DNA from: Duganella sacchari
GTDB lineage: Bacteria; Pseudomonadota; Gammaproteobacteria; Burkholderiales; Burkholderiaceae_D
Assembly (NCBI RefSeq): GCF_900143065.1
Contig: NZ_FRCX01000012.1
Span: 1 to 64,000, forward strand
Reading direction: 5' to 3'
Length of the DNA stretch: 64,000 nt
The position numbers were made by a program, and so were the translations under genes. Under the pieces are notes generated by a model. It was not told where the DNA came from. It did no database searches and saw only the letters and a program-made list of their open reading frames with translations. Shown here piece after piece: positions 45,728-54,083 of the stretch. Within the stretch, counting starts at the first letter, position 1. Each line of letters opens with the position of its first letter.

Positions 45728-46330
45728 ATGGACCGCGCGCAGCTACAGTCGGCGCTGGCCGGCCGCCAGATCGAGGCGGTGGTGATTGGCGCGTCCGCCG
45801 GCGGCGTCGGCGCCTTGCTGCGGCTACTGCCCGGCTTGCCGGCAAATTATGGCTGCGCGGTGGTGGCGGTGCTGCACGTGCCCGAGGGGCGGCAAAGCCA
45901 ACTCGCGGGCGTGTTCCAGCAGCGCATGGCCATGCCCGTGTACGAAGCCATGGACAAGCAGGAACTGTCCAGAGGAACGCTATACTTTGCCGGATCGGGC
46001 TACCATCTGTCTGTGGAGCGCGACCACAGCTTTTCCCTGAGTTGCGAAGCGCCGGTGCATTTTGCCCGTCCAGCGATTGATTATCTGATGGAATCGGCGG
46101 CCGACGCTTACGGCGCGGCGCTGGTGGGCATTTTGCTGACCGGCGCCAATCAGGATGGTGCGGCCGGCATGGCGGCCATCGGCCGCGCGGGCGGCTTGAC
46201 GGTGGTGCAGGACCCGACAGAGGCCGAGGTCCCGACCATGCCGCAGGAAGCGATCCGGCTGCGCCGTCCGGATCTGGTTTTGTCGCTGGATGAGATACAT
46301 ACACTGCTGTTGATGCTGGAGAATAATTAA
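45728..46330 (+). CDS. CheB-type methylesterase domain, no receiver
   Basis: A 200-aa stand-alone CheB methylesterase. The catalytic triad is visible as Ser23 in GASAGG, His50 in VLHVPEG and Asp143 in GANQDGAAG. The receiver domain that normally controls CheB is missing; receivers on the flanking kinases might regulate it in trans. Its stop overlaps the next start by 1 nt. Confidence 0.92.
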   Translation: MDRAQLQSALAGRQIEAVVIGASAGGVGALLRLLPGLPANYGCAVVAVLHVPEGRQSQLAGVFQQRMAMPVYEAMDKQELSRGTLYFAGSGYHLSVERDHSFSLSCEAPVHFARPAIDYLMESAADAYGAALVGILLTGANQDGAAGMAAIGRAGGLTVVQDPTEAEVPTMPQEAIRLRRPDLVLSLDEIHTLLLMLENN

Positions 46331-47511
46331 TGCAAGACGCATCCCCCACCAAGCTGCTGATCGTTGACGATCTGCCCGAGAACCTGCAAGCGCTGGAGGC
46401 CTTGCTGCGCGGCGAGGGCCGCGAAATCCATCAGGCCGGTTCCGGCGAAGAGGCGTTGGCATTGCTGCTGCAGCACGACTTTGCGCTGGCCATTCTCGAT
46501 GTGCAGATGCCGGGCATGGATGGCTTCGAGCTGGCGGAGCTGATGCGCGGCACCGAGAAAACCCGGCAGATCCCGATCGTGTTTGTGACGGCGGCCGGCA
46601 AGGAGCTGAACTATTCCTTCAAGGGCTATGAAGCGGGCGCGGTGGATGTGCTGTACAAGCCGCTCGATGCGCGCGCGGTGAAGGGCAAGGTGCAGGTGTT
46701 TGTCGCGCTGTACGAGCAGCGCGAAGCGATGCGCCGCCAGCTGGAGGCGCTGGAGTCGGCGCGCCAGCGGCAGGAAGCGACCCAGGCGCAGCTCAAGCAT
46801 GCGCTGGTGATGCGCGATGAATTCATGTCCATGGTGTCGCACGAGATGCGGACGCCATTGAATACGCTGTACCTGGAAACCCAGCTGCGCAAGATGCAGC
46901 TGGAGCGCGGCAATATGGCGGCGTTTGGGCCGGACCAGCTGCAACGCATGGTGGCGCGCGACGACCGCCAGATCCAGAGCATCATCCGCCTCATCGACGA
47001 TATGCTGGACGTGTCGCGCATCCGCAGCGGCAAGCTGTCGCTGCGGCCGGGCTGGGTGGAGCTGTCCGGCCTGCTGCGGCGTGTGGTGCATGACCTGACG
47101 CCGCAAGCCAATACGGCGGGCACCAGCATCACGCTGGACGCGGCCACGCCCGTGAGCGGCTGGTGGGACGAGTTCCGCATCGAGCAGATCGTGGTCAACC
47201 TGCTGACCAATGCGCTGCGCTACGGCTGCCAGCAGCCGGTGCACGTGAGCCTGACGGTGGAGCAGGATAGCGCGCGCGTGGACGTGCGCGATTGCGGTCC
47301 CGGGATTGCGCCGGAAAACCAGCAGAAGATTTTTGAGCCATATGAGCGCGGCGTCGGCAGCGAGGCGCCGGCGGGGCTGGGTCTGGGCTTGTACATCTCG
47401 CGCCAGCTGGCGGAGGTGCACGAGGGCCGCCTGACGCTGCACAGCAAGCCCGGCGAAGGGTCGGTGTTCAGCCTGACCCTGCCGCGCCGCGATGCACCGC
47501 CGGCCGAGTAA
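46330..47511 (+). CDS. Response regulator-histidine kinase hybrid (REC-HisKA-HATPase)
   Basis: A 393-aa soluble protein. An N-terminal receiver (about 7-125) has the phospho-acceptor Asp57 in LAILDVQMPG. A coiled linker and a kinase core with His171 (VSHEMRTPL), N-box IVVNLLTNALRYG and G-box GLGLGLYIS follow. Receiver-first kinases of this type act as phosphorelay nodes, so it could take phosphate from the large hybrid kinase. It ends directly against the convergent EF-hand gene, with no intergenic base. Confidence 0.92.
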   Translation: MQDASPTKLLIVDDLPENLQALEALLRGEGREIHQAGSGEEALALLLQHDFALAILDVQMPGMDGFELAELMRGTEKTRQIPIVFVTAAGKELNYSFKGYEAGAVDVLYKPLDARAVKGKVQVFVALYEQREAMRRQLEALESARQRQEATQAQLKHALVMRDEFMSMVSHEMRTPLNTLYLETQLRKMQLERGNMAAFGPDQLQRMVARDDRQIQSIIRLIDDMLDVSRIRSGKLSLRPGWVELSGLLRRVVHDLTPQANTAGTSITLDAATPVSGWWDEFRIEQIVVNLLTNALRYGCQQPVHVSLTVEQDSARVDVRDCGPGIAPENQQKIFEPYERGVGSEAPAGLGLGLYISRQLAEVHEGRLTLHSKPGEGSVFSLTLPRRDAPPAE

Positions 47512-47922
47512 TCAGCGCGAGCGCGCCTCTTCGCGGCGCTGGATCAGATAGGCCTTCAAATCATCAAAGCTGACCGTGCCGCGCTGGCTGGTGTCGATGT
47601 GCTCGAAGTTTTTATCGACAAAGCCCAGCCCGGCCTTGCGCGCCTCGTCGCGGCTCAGCACGCCGTTGCCGTCCAGGTCGGCTTCATCAAAGCGCTTCTT
47701 CAGTTTCTGCATGGCCTGGTAGCGCAGCAACACGGGGCCGGTGGTGGCGTCGCGCAGCGGCTTGCGCAGCGCTGGCGGAATATACGGTTCAGGATAGGCC
47801 GGCGTGGAACGCACGGTGGCGGGCGCGGCCTGGTCCGAGGTCGGCGTCTGGGCGCCGGCATGCGTCATGGCCGCGATACCGGTTGCCGCGGCGGTCAGCA
47901 TGGCTAATTGCAAAAGCTTCAT
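47512..47922 (-). CDS. Exported EF-hand calcium-binding protein
   Basis: A 136-aa protein with a signal peptide (1-24). Two EF-hand loops follow a helical region: DLDGNGVLSRDE (82-93), a canonical loop, and DTSQRGTVSFDD (110-121), a slightly degenerate one. It probably binds Ca2+ in the periplasm. The partner is unknown. It lies 31 bp from the S10 peptidase gene, which is transcribed in the same direction upstream. Confidence 0.85.
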   Translation of the reverse strand: MKLLQLAMLTAAATGIAAMTHAGAQTPTSDQAAPATVRSTPAYPEPYIPPALRKPLRDATTGPVLLRYQAMQKLKKRFDEADLDGNGVLSRDEARKAGLGFVDKNFEHIDTSQRGTVSFDDLKAYLIQRREEARSR

Positions 47923-47953
47923 GGTTGTCTCCCCGCATCGGAAGATGCTTGGC

Positions 47954-49537
47954 TTAGTGTGACACTGTGACGCTGTTCAGGAAATTAATCAAATCTGTTT
48001 GCTGCGCGCGGCGCGCGGTGTCGTCTAGATACGTCATATGACCGCTCACATAGTATTTCAATATGATTGACTGATTTTCACCCAGGCGCGCCAGATCGAG
48101 TTCGGTCTGATGGAATGGCGTGGCCAGGTCGTGGTAGCCGTTGATGGCCAAAATCTTCAGCGCCGGATTCAGCGTCATGGCGGCGGCCAGGTCCGGGATG
48201 GTGTCCGGCAGCTGCTTGCCGTCATGGCTGAAATTCCAGCGGTTGACGATGTCGATAAACGGCGCATAGGCCGAACCGGCACTGTAGTGCAGCTCGCTCG
48301 CCATATAGGTCACGATGCTGCTGGAAAAGGCGTCGTTCACCACGGTCAGCGAGGGATCGCCGTCGCGCGTGAGCGCACTGCCATTCGGGGCCAGCACGCG
48401 CGCGTCGTAGCGGCCCAGCAGCTGGCCGGTGACGGCGTTCTTCTGGTAGTAGTCCGGCCCCATGTCGAAGTTCTGCTGCCAGGTCAGCGTGGACAGTCCC
48501 GTGTAGCTTGATAGCTGGCCGATCACGGCGTCGGGCGGCGCCACCTTGCTGGCCAGGTAGGCGGCAATCGCCGTGCGGTAGGCGCCGGCCGCAAAGCTGC
48601 GCACCTGGTCGACCGGCGCCGCCGCAGCGCGCTGGTGGTAGGCGCTGGTGGCGGCGTAGGTCGGGATATAGCCTTCGCAGCTGATGGCGCCGGGATCCAG
48701 CACGCCGCAGTTGCTGTTGTAGTCCATGATGGCCGATTGCAGCACCACGCCGTCGATCTGCACGCCGGCGGTTTCCAGCAGGTTGGCCAGCACGGCGGTG
48801 CGCGGCGCGCCGTAGGATTCGCCAAACAGCAGCTTGGGCGAGGCTTCGCGCTTGTTGACGACGACGTAGCGCTGCACAAAATCGCGGAAGGCGGCAGCGT
48901 CCCGGTCCACGCCCCAGAAGTCCTGGTTGGTGTTGGGGGAAATCGCTTGCGAGTAGCCGGTGCCGATCGCATCGACAAACACCAGGTCGGCGACGGCCAG
49001 CAGCGTTTCCTGATTGTCCACCAGCTGTACGGGCGGGATGGTGGTGGATGGAATGGCAGTGACCAGACGGCGCGGGCCGAAAGAACCAAGATGCAGATAG
49101 GTTGATGCCGAGCCGGGACCGCCGTTGTAGAAGAAGATCACGGGGCGCTTGCTCAGGTCGGGGCTGGCCACCGTGTAGGCCACATAGAAGAACGACGCGC
49201 TGGCCTTGCCGGTTTTGACGTCGGTGCCGGTCAGGTGGCCGGTGGTGGCGGTGTAATTGAGCTGCTGGCCGTTCAGCAGGATGTGGCTGGCGATGACGGC
49301 GGCGTTTTCATTGGGCGCAGCCAGCGAGCCGGTGGCGGTGCTGGAATACACGGTGGCGTCGGCAAAGGAACCGGCAACCGGCGGCGTGACGGGTGTCGTT
49401 GGCGTGTTGGGCGTGGTGGGTGTACTGCTGCTGCCGCCGCTCCCGCCGCCGCATGCGGCCAATGCGGCCGCAAAGGCTACTGCCAGGGCGCCGCGCCGTG
49501 TCCACAACCGCCATTGCAATTTTGTGCAAAACGCCAT
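47954..49537 (-). CDS. S10-family serine carboxypeptidase-like lipoprotein
   Basis: A 527-aa alpha/beta hydrolase. A lipobox (LAAC, Cys29) anchors it to a membrane, and a Gly/Ser/Thr/Pro-rich linker (30-55) extends the domain outward. The catalytic residues are Ser241 in FGESYGAP, Asp470 in NGYHDLATP and His500 in VSGHMTYL, with the oxyanion region FFYNGGPGSAS. This is the S10 carboxypeptidase pattern. It probably trims peptides at the cell surface or in the periplasm. Confidence 0.9.
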   Translation of the reverse strand: MAFCTKLQWRLWTRRGALAVAFAAALAACGGGSGGSSSTPTTPNTPTTPVTPPVAGSFADATVYSSTATGSLAAPNENAAVIASHILLNGQQLNYTATTGHLTGTDVKTGKASASFFYVAYTVASPDLSKRPVIFFYNGGPGSASTYLHLGSFGPRRLVTAIPSTTIPPVQLVDNQETLLAVADLVFVDAIGTGYSQAISPNTNQDFWGVDRDAAAFRDFVQRYVVVNKREASPKLLFGESYGAPRTAVLANLLETAGVQIDGVVLQSAIMDYNSNCGVLDPGAISCEGYIPTYAATSAYHQRAAAAPVDQVRSFAAGAYRTAIAAYLASKVAPPDAVIGQLSSYTGLSTLTWQQNFDMGPDYYQKNAVTGQLLGRYDARVLAPNGSALTRDGDPSLTVVNDAFSSSIVTYMASELHYSAGSAYAPFIDIVNRWNFSHDGKQLPDTIPDLAAAMTLNPALKILAINGYHDLATPFHQTELDLARLGENQSIILKYYVSGHMTYLDDTARRAQQTDLINFLNSVTVSH

Positions 49538-49595
49538 GTTGTCCCCCGTCTGGATCAGTCCTCATTATGATCCTGCCGGGAGCGGAATGCATCGT

Positions 49596-50072
49596 CTATT
49601 TGCGCCAGAAGTCCCGGTGTGCGGCGCGTGCCTCGTCCTCGCGCAGAGGTCCGATGACTTCGGTCGGGCGCTGGCCGGCGGCAAACACGGTGCGGCAGGG
49701 CAGCGACAGCGTCGGGTTCTCGGGATCGCTGCCGGTCAGTTCCAGCAGGCTGGCTTCTGACATGGCATACACCACGCGCCCGACACCGCTCCAGTAGGTG
49801 CCGCCGCTGCACATGGCGCAGGGTTCGGCGTTGGCGTACAGCGTGGCGGTAGCCAGCTGCTCCGGGCTGTACTGCTGTGATGCGAGGCGCAGCGCATTCA
49901 TCTCGGCGTGCGCGGTGCGGTCGCTGCTGGAAGCATTCATGGCTTGTGAAATTACCGTGCCGTCGGCGGCGACCACCATGGCGGCAAACGGATGATGGCC
50001 TTCGTCGCGCGAGCGCTGCGCGAGCGCCAGGACGCGGGTCAGGAATTCGTGGTCTTGCGGGGTGGCGTTCAT
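49596..50072 (-). CDS. Nucleoside/guanine deaminase family zinc hydrolase
   Basis: A 158-aa member of the cytidine/deoxycytidylate deaminase superfamily. The zinc and catalytic motifs are HAEMNA (His55, Glu57) and PCAMCSG (Cys85, Cys88). Its length and C-terminal FWRK resemble guanine deaminases of the GuaD type. It overlaps the Rieske oxygenase by 4 nt, and the purine-transport context supports a purine or related heterocycle as substrate. Guanine deaminase is likely, but tRNA or cytosine specificity cannot be excluded. Confidence 0.87.
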   Translation of the reverse strand: MNATPQDHEFLTRVLALAQRSRDEGHHPFAAMVVAADGTVISQAMNASSSDRTAHAEMNALRLASQQYSPEQLATATLYANAEPCAMCSGGTYWSGVGRVVYAMSEASLLELTGSDPENPTLSLPCRTVFAAGQRPTEVIGPLREDEARAAHRDFWRK

Positions 50073-51058
50073 CGGAGTACTCCGTAATGCAGGTCTTGCT
50101 GTTTCAGATAGCTGCGGTAGGCCAGCGACATGCGGTCGCAGGCGACAGATACTTCCGCGCCAGGCGTCAGCGGCAGGCGCGCGGGATGCTGGCTTTCGAG
50201 TATCGGTTTGTCCTGCAGGAAGATGGTGTCCTGGAATGCACGCAATGCATCATCGCTGGCGTCGAAGTCATTGAGCGCCATGACGATCCACACGCGCGTG
50301 GTGACCTCGGTGAGCGGTTGCAGCAGCAGGGCGATGGCTTCGCGGATACTTCCCGCTGGGTGTTTGGTCAGGATCGCCGTCAGCGGACGCACCACGCGGT
50401 AGGTATAGTCGATATCGCTGCCGCTGGTGGCGGCCTTGCTGGCCTGCGGCTGGAAGGCACGGCATTGTCTGGCCCAGACGCCGCTGCCGTAGTCCGGGTC
50501 GTCAAAGGCGTCGACCGTATAGGCGGGAATGACGGGCTGCTGCCGGTCGCCCAGGATGCCCTCGTGTACAAACGCGAAGTGCGCCATGTCGAGGAAGTTT
50601 TCGACGATGCGCGGAGCGCTGCTGTGCACCTCGTACGGACCGCACCAGACCTTGCGCAGCGCGCTGTCCGCAAACTCCGGGAACGCCGGCGGCGTGGCAT
50701 GCGCCGGGGTGCCGAGGCAGACCCACGCCAGTCCGTAGCGTTCCTGCGCGTGGTACACGCTGACCTGCGCCTTCAGCGGCGCGTCCGGCAGGGCGGGGAT
50801 GTGCTGGCAGCGGCCATCGCTGCCGAAGCGCCAGCCGTGGTAGGGGCAGCGCACCGTATCGTCCTGCAGCGTGCCCATGGAAAGCCGCGTGCCGCGATGC
50901 GGACAGCGGTCTTCCCATGCGTGCAGCGCGCCGCTGGCATCGCGCCACAGCAGCACGCGCGTCTCCAGCAGATCGGCCGCCAGCATGGCGCCGGCCGCGA
51001 TCTGGGTGGAGCGCGCGACCGGATGCCAGTCGTTCAGCAGGACCGGGTCCATGCTCAC
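50069..51058 (-). CDS. Rieske non-haem iron oxygenase (HpxD-like)
   Basis: A 329-aa oxygenase alpha subunit. The Rieske [2Fe-2S] motif has Cys52-x-His54 (CPHRG) and Cys71-x2-His74 (CPYHGW). The mononuclear iron site shows Asp157, His160 and His165 (ENFLDMAHFAFVHE). Single-component-size Rieske oxygenases include vanillate demethylase, methylxanthine demethylases and Klebsiella HpxD, which oxidises hypoxanthine. Its coupling to a purine-type binding protein and a deaminase (4-nt overlaps on both sides) favours a purine substrate. No reductase gene lies in the operon; the ferredoxin at 59441-59749 is a distant candidate. Confidence 0.85.
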   Translation of the reverse strand: MSMDPVLLNDWHPVARSTQIAAGAMLAADLLETRVLLWRDASGALHAWEDRCPHRGTRLSMGTLQDDTVRCPYHGWRFGSDGRCQHIPALPDAPLKAQVSVYHAQERYGLAWVCLGTPAHATPPAFPEFADSALRKVWCGPYEVHSSAPRIVENFLDMAHFAFVHEGILGDRQQPVIPAYTVDAFDDPDYGSGVWARQCRAFQPQASKAATSGSDIDYTYRVVRPLTAILTKHPAGSIREAIALLLQPLTEVTTRVWIVMALNDFDASDDALRAFQDTIFLQDKPILESQHPARLPLTPGAEVSVACDRMSLAYRSYLKQQDLHYGVLR

Positions 51059-52131
51059 TTGGGAATGGAGCCTTCCACACCTTGCACGTAGAAGTTCATG
51101 CCGAGCAGGTCCTTGTCCGGCGCCTTGACGCCTGCCGCGTACTTGATGGCGCCCGACTGGTCCTTGATCGGACCGGTGAACGGCGCAAAGGTGCCGGCTT
51201 GCAGCGCGGCCTTCTTCTCCTCAAAGGCCTTGACCGCGTCGGCCGGCACCACCGCGTTCACCTTCGACATCTTGACCATGCCTTCTTTCAGGCCGCCGCG
51301 GTACTCGCCGGTTTTCCAGGTGCCGGCCAGGACGGCTTTGGCGGTGTCGATGTAGTAGCCGGACCAGTCGTTGGTGGCGGCGGTCAGGTGGGCTTTCGGT
51401 GCAAACTTGGACATGTCCGAGTCCCAGCCGAACGCGTACACGCCTTTTTCCTGCGCCACTTGCAGCGTGGCCGGCGAGTCGGTGTTTTGCGCCATCACAT
51501 CCGCGCCTTGCGCCACCAGGGTTTCTGCCGCCTGGCGTTCCTTGGCCGGGTCATACCACGAGTTCACCCAGATCACTTTGGTCTTGATTTTCGGGTTCAC
51601 GCTTTGCGCGCCCAGCGTGTAGGCGTTGATGTTGCGGATCACCTCAGGCACCGGGAAGGAGGCGATGAAGCCCAGCGTGTTCGACTTGGTCATCTTGCCG
51701 GCCAGGATGCCGTTCAGGTAAGCGCCTTCGTACAGGCGCGATTCGTAGGTGCCGAAGTTCTTGGCGTTCTTGAAGCCGGTGGCGTGCAGGAAGGTCACGC
51801 CTGGCGTGGTCTTGGCCACTTTTTCCGTCGCATTCATGTAGCCGAAGGAGGTGGTGAAAATCAGCTTGTTACCCTCGGCGACCAGCTTGCGGATCACGCG
51901 TTCCGCGTCCGCGCCTTCCGGCACGTTTTCCACATAGCTGGTTTTCACCTTGGCGCCCAGTTCCTTCTCCAGCGCCAGACGGGCCTGATCGTGGGCGTAA
52001 GTCCAGCCGGCGTCACCGACCGGGCCAACGTAGACGAAGCCTATCTTCAGCGGCTCAGCTGCAAACGAAGGGGCTGCGGCCAGTACGCCGGCGGCAGCCA
52101 GGGTGGCCAGTACTTTGCGACGATTCATCAT
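51055..52131 (-). CDS. BMP-family (PnrA-like) nucleoside-binding protein
   Basis: A 358-aa periplasmic substrate-binding protein. A signal peptide with a twin-arginine-like start (MMNRRKVLATL) ends near AAEPL (about 25). The mature part shows IGFVYVGPVGDAGWTYAHD, FTTSFGYM and YEGAYLNGILAG, the pattern of the BMP/PnrA family that binds purine nucleosides. AAAGGAAA precedes the ATG. The cognate ATPase and permeases are encoded divergently from 54084. Its stop overlaps the Rieske start by 4 nt. Confidence 0.92.
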   Translation of the reverse strand: MMNRRKVLATLAAAGVLAAAPSFAAEPLKIGFVYVGPVGDAGWTYAHDQARLALEKELGAKVKTSYVENVPEGADAERVIRKLVAEGNKLIFTTSFGYMNATEKVAKTTPGVTFLHATGFKNAKNFGTYESRLYEGAYLNGILAGKMTKSNTLGFIASFPVPEVIRNINAYTLGAQSVNPKIKTKVIWVNSWYDPAKERQAAETLVAQGADVMAQNTDSPATLQVAQEKGVYAFGWDSDMSKFAPKAHLTAATNDWSGYYIDTAKAVLAGTWKTGEYRGGLKEGMVKMSKVNAVVPADAVKAFEEKKAALQAGTFAPFTGPIKDQSGAIKYAAGVKAPDKDLLGMNFYVQGVEGSIPK

Positions 52132-52155
52132 ACGGTTTCCTTTACGTTGAGTCGA

Positions 52156-53004
52156 TTAAAAGTGGTATTCCGCGCGCACCATCGGCGTCTTGGCGGTCGC
52201 GCCAGGATTGTTGCGGTCCGGGTTGCCGAATTTGTTTTTCCAGTACTGGTATTCGATGCCGACCTTGAAGGTGTTCTTGGGCGTGCCGACCGCTTCGCTG
52301 ATGTCGTACATGACCTGCATGTCGATATTGGTTTCCGGCGAAGTGCCGCCGCCGAATTCATTGGTGCCCTTGGCGGTGATGAAGTTGGCGTAGCCCTCGA
52401 ACGACAGCGGGATGCCGATGTTGAACGGGATGCCCCAGGCGCCGGTCAGCATGGCGTGGGTTTTGTAGGCGTAGCGTGGCGTGGCCTGGTTGGTGAAGGT
52501 GTTGTACGGCGCGTTCGATTCCCACAGGGCCAGCAGGCTGACATCCAGGAAGCCCGGTACGTCCAGCATCAGCGTCGGGCCGGCGACCAGCATGCGCTTC
52601 TTGGAGTTGTAGCCGGCGTCGGTCTTGCTGTTGGCGTCAAAGCCGGCGGTGAAACCGACACCGCGTACCGGGCCGAAAGCCAGGTCCTTGCCGGTGATCT
52701 TGCCGAAGTCCAGCGTGTGGCGATACACGATGTAAGCTTCGTGCGCGCCGCTGTTCGAGCCGGCCGCCGACGGGTCCAGTTCCGACGACATCAGGAAGTC
52801 CAGGCTGAAGAAGTTCTTGCCGTACTTGTAGCCGGAAACGTGGCTCAGGTTGACGATGTTCTTGGTGATGTCGTTGTTGTTGAACGGCTCGGCGAACCTG
52901 GTGCCGTAACGGTAGCTGAGCGAGGTGTCACTCCAGTCAGCGGCTTGTGCGGTGCAAGTGGCGAGGATGGCTAATGCGGCGGTGCAGCGAACGAGATGCG
53001 ACAT
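52156..53004 (-). CDS. Tsx-family nucleoside-specific outer-membrane channel
   Basis: A 282-aa beta-barrel protein. AAGGAG 5 nt before the ATG at 53004 and the signal peptide (1-22, ending AQAAD) set the start. Alternating beta-strand pattern, WSDTSLSYRYGTRFAEP at the mature N-terminus and a terminal Phe (RAEYHF) fit the Tsx-like porin family. It would admit nucleosides or nucleobases to the periplasm for the binding protein encoded 24 bp downstream. Confidence 0.85.
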   Translation of the reverse strand: MSHLVRCTAALAILATCTAQAADWSDTSLSYRYGTRFAEPFNNNDITKNIVNLSHVSGYKYGKNFFSLDFLMSSELDPSAAGSNSGAHEAYIVYRHTLDFGKITGKDLAFGPVRGVGFTAGFDANSKTDAGYNSKKRMLVAGPTLMLDVPGFLDVSLLALWESNAPYNTFTNQATPRYAYKTHAMLTGAWGIPFNIGIPLSFEGYANFITAKGTNEFGGGTSPETNIDMQVMYDISEAVGTPKNTFKVGIEYQYWKNKFGNPDRNNPGATAKTPMVRAEYHF

Positions 53005-53119
53005 ACGGGCTCCTTCAAGTTGTTGTAATGGGGTGTTGAAAGCACTTTTTTTGTATCCAATCGTTTTATCAATTGGATTCAATCTCGTCTACACCTAAAG
53101 CAATAAGCGGGCCATATTT

Positions 53120-53833
53120 TCAGAATCCTGACAACGCTTCGGCCAGATTCACTTTGCGGTCCTGGTCGGCCAGGCGCAGGCGTTCTTCGATTTCCTGCAA
53201 GTGATGCTCGATCAGGTGGGTGGCTTCCTTGACCTTGCGCTGTTCGATCAGCGTGGCCAGGTCCTGGTGTTCATCGTTCTCGCACATGGTGCTGCCGGGC
53301 GTTTCGTACAGCGCGATAATCAGCGAGCAGCGCGACACCAGTTCCTGCATGAAGCGCTGTAGCACATGGTTGCCGGCCAGCTGGGCCAGCAGCAGGTGGA
53401 ACTCGCCGCCCAGGCGTATCCAGCCGGCGCGGTCGCCGCTGCGGCGCGCGGCGTCTTCTGCCGCAATGGCGGCGCGGATTTGCTGGATGGATGCCGGCGT
53501 GGCGTTCTGTATCACCAGCGGCACGATCTCGCGTTCGATCGCGCGCCGTGCGGCAAAGATGTCGCGCGCCTCCTGCGGCGTTGGCGAGGCGATCACCGCG
53601 CCGCGATTGGGCCGCAGTTCAATGATGTGGTCATGCGCCAGCCTTTGCAGCGCCTTGCGCACCGTGGTGCGGCTGACCTGATACAGCTCGCAGAAATCCG
53701 CTTCGCCAAGGTGGGTGCCGGGCGGCAGTCGGTGGCTCATCACGGCATTGACGACCGCTTTGTAGATGCGCATGTCGACCGCAGTGGTACCGCGTTTGAC
53801 GACAGCTTGATCGGCTTTGCGCTTATCGGGCAT
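53120..53833 (-). CDS. GntR-family (FCD subfamily) transcriptional regulator
   Basis: A 237-aa regulator. The winged helix-turn-helix (about 20-85) contains LYQVSRTTVRKALQRLAHD. The C-terminal FCD domain (about 95-220) has the ligand and metal residues expected of the subfamily (RRAIER, EFH, HLIEHH). It lies between the Tsx-BMP operon and the divergent ABC genes. Three matches to the FCD-type operator lie in its upstream region, so it probably controls itself and both purine operons in response to a catabolite. Confidence 0.9.
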   Translation of the reverse strand: MPDKRKADQAVVKRGTTAVDMRIYKAVVNAVMSHRLPPGTHLGEADFCELYQVSRTTVRKALQRLAHDHIIELRPNRGAVIASPTPQEARDIFAARRAIEREIVPLVIQNATPASIQQIRAAIAAEDAARRSGDRAGWIRLGGEFHLLLAQLAGNHVLQRFMQELVSRCSLIIALYETPGSTMCENDEHQDLATLIEQRKVKEATHLIEHHLQEIEERLRLADQDRKVNLAEALSGF

Positions 53834-53887
53834 TCGTAGGCTCCATGTAAGAGATGCTGGAACATACTAAGCACGAAGCGTGCTAAC

Positions 53888-53921
53888 TCGTGTACAAATA
53901 CGGTATGCGGATTGTGTACGA
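53888..53921. promoter_or_regulatory. Two GntR/FCD operator-like sites upstream of the regulator
   Basis: TCGTGTACAA (53888-53897) and TTGTGTACGA (53912-53921) both fit TNGT-N2-ACNA, a variant of the FadR-subfamily operator. Their starts are 24 bp apart, about two helical turns. They lie in the intergenic region between the regulator gene and the ABC operon. Confidence 0.6.
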
Positions 53922-54057
53922 AATGACTTTGTTTGAGGCGCAGCCGCACGCTTTTGGGGAGCGCCGCACCCCGCTTTAGTGCAGGGCGCGGGCCATTGCG
54001 GCGCGTTGGCGGCAGCGCGTGCGTGGCATGCTAATTGCGTCAGTCGCCGTATTCGAT

Positions 54058-54067
54058 TTGTATACGA
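54058..54067. promoter_or_regulatory. GntR/FCD operator-like site before the ABC operon
   Basis: TTGTATACGA is a third match to TNGT-N2-ACNA. It ends 16 bp before the ATPase start and immediately precedes its ribosome-binding site, a position suited to repression. Confidence 0.58.
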
Positions 54068-54083
54068 TGAAGGGAAGGCGCCG

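Noticed and set aside
53041..53104. Additional GntR operators upstream of the Tsx gene
   Set aside because: TTGTATCCAA and TCGTCTACAC each break the TNGT-N2-ACNA pattern, so they were not listed as sites.
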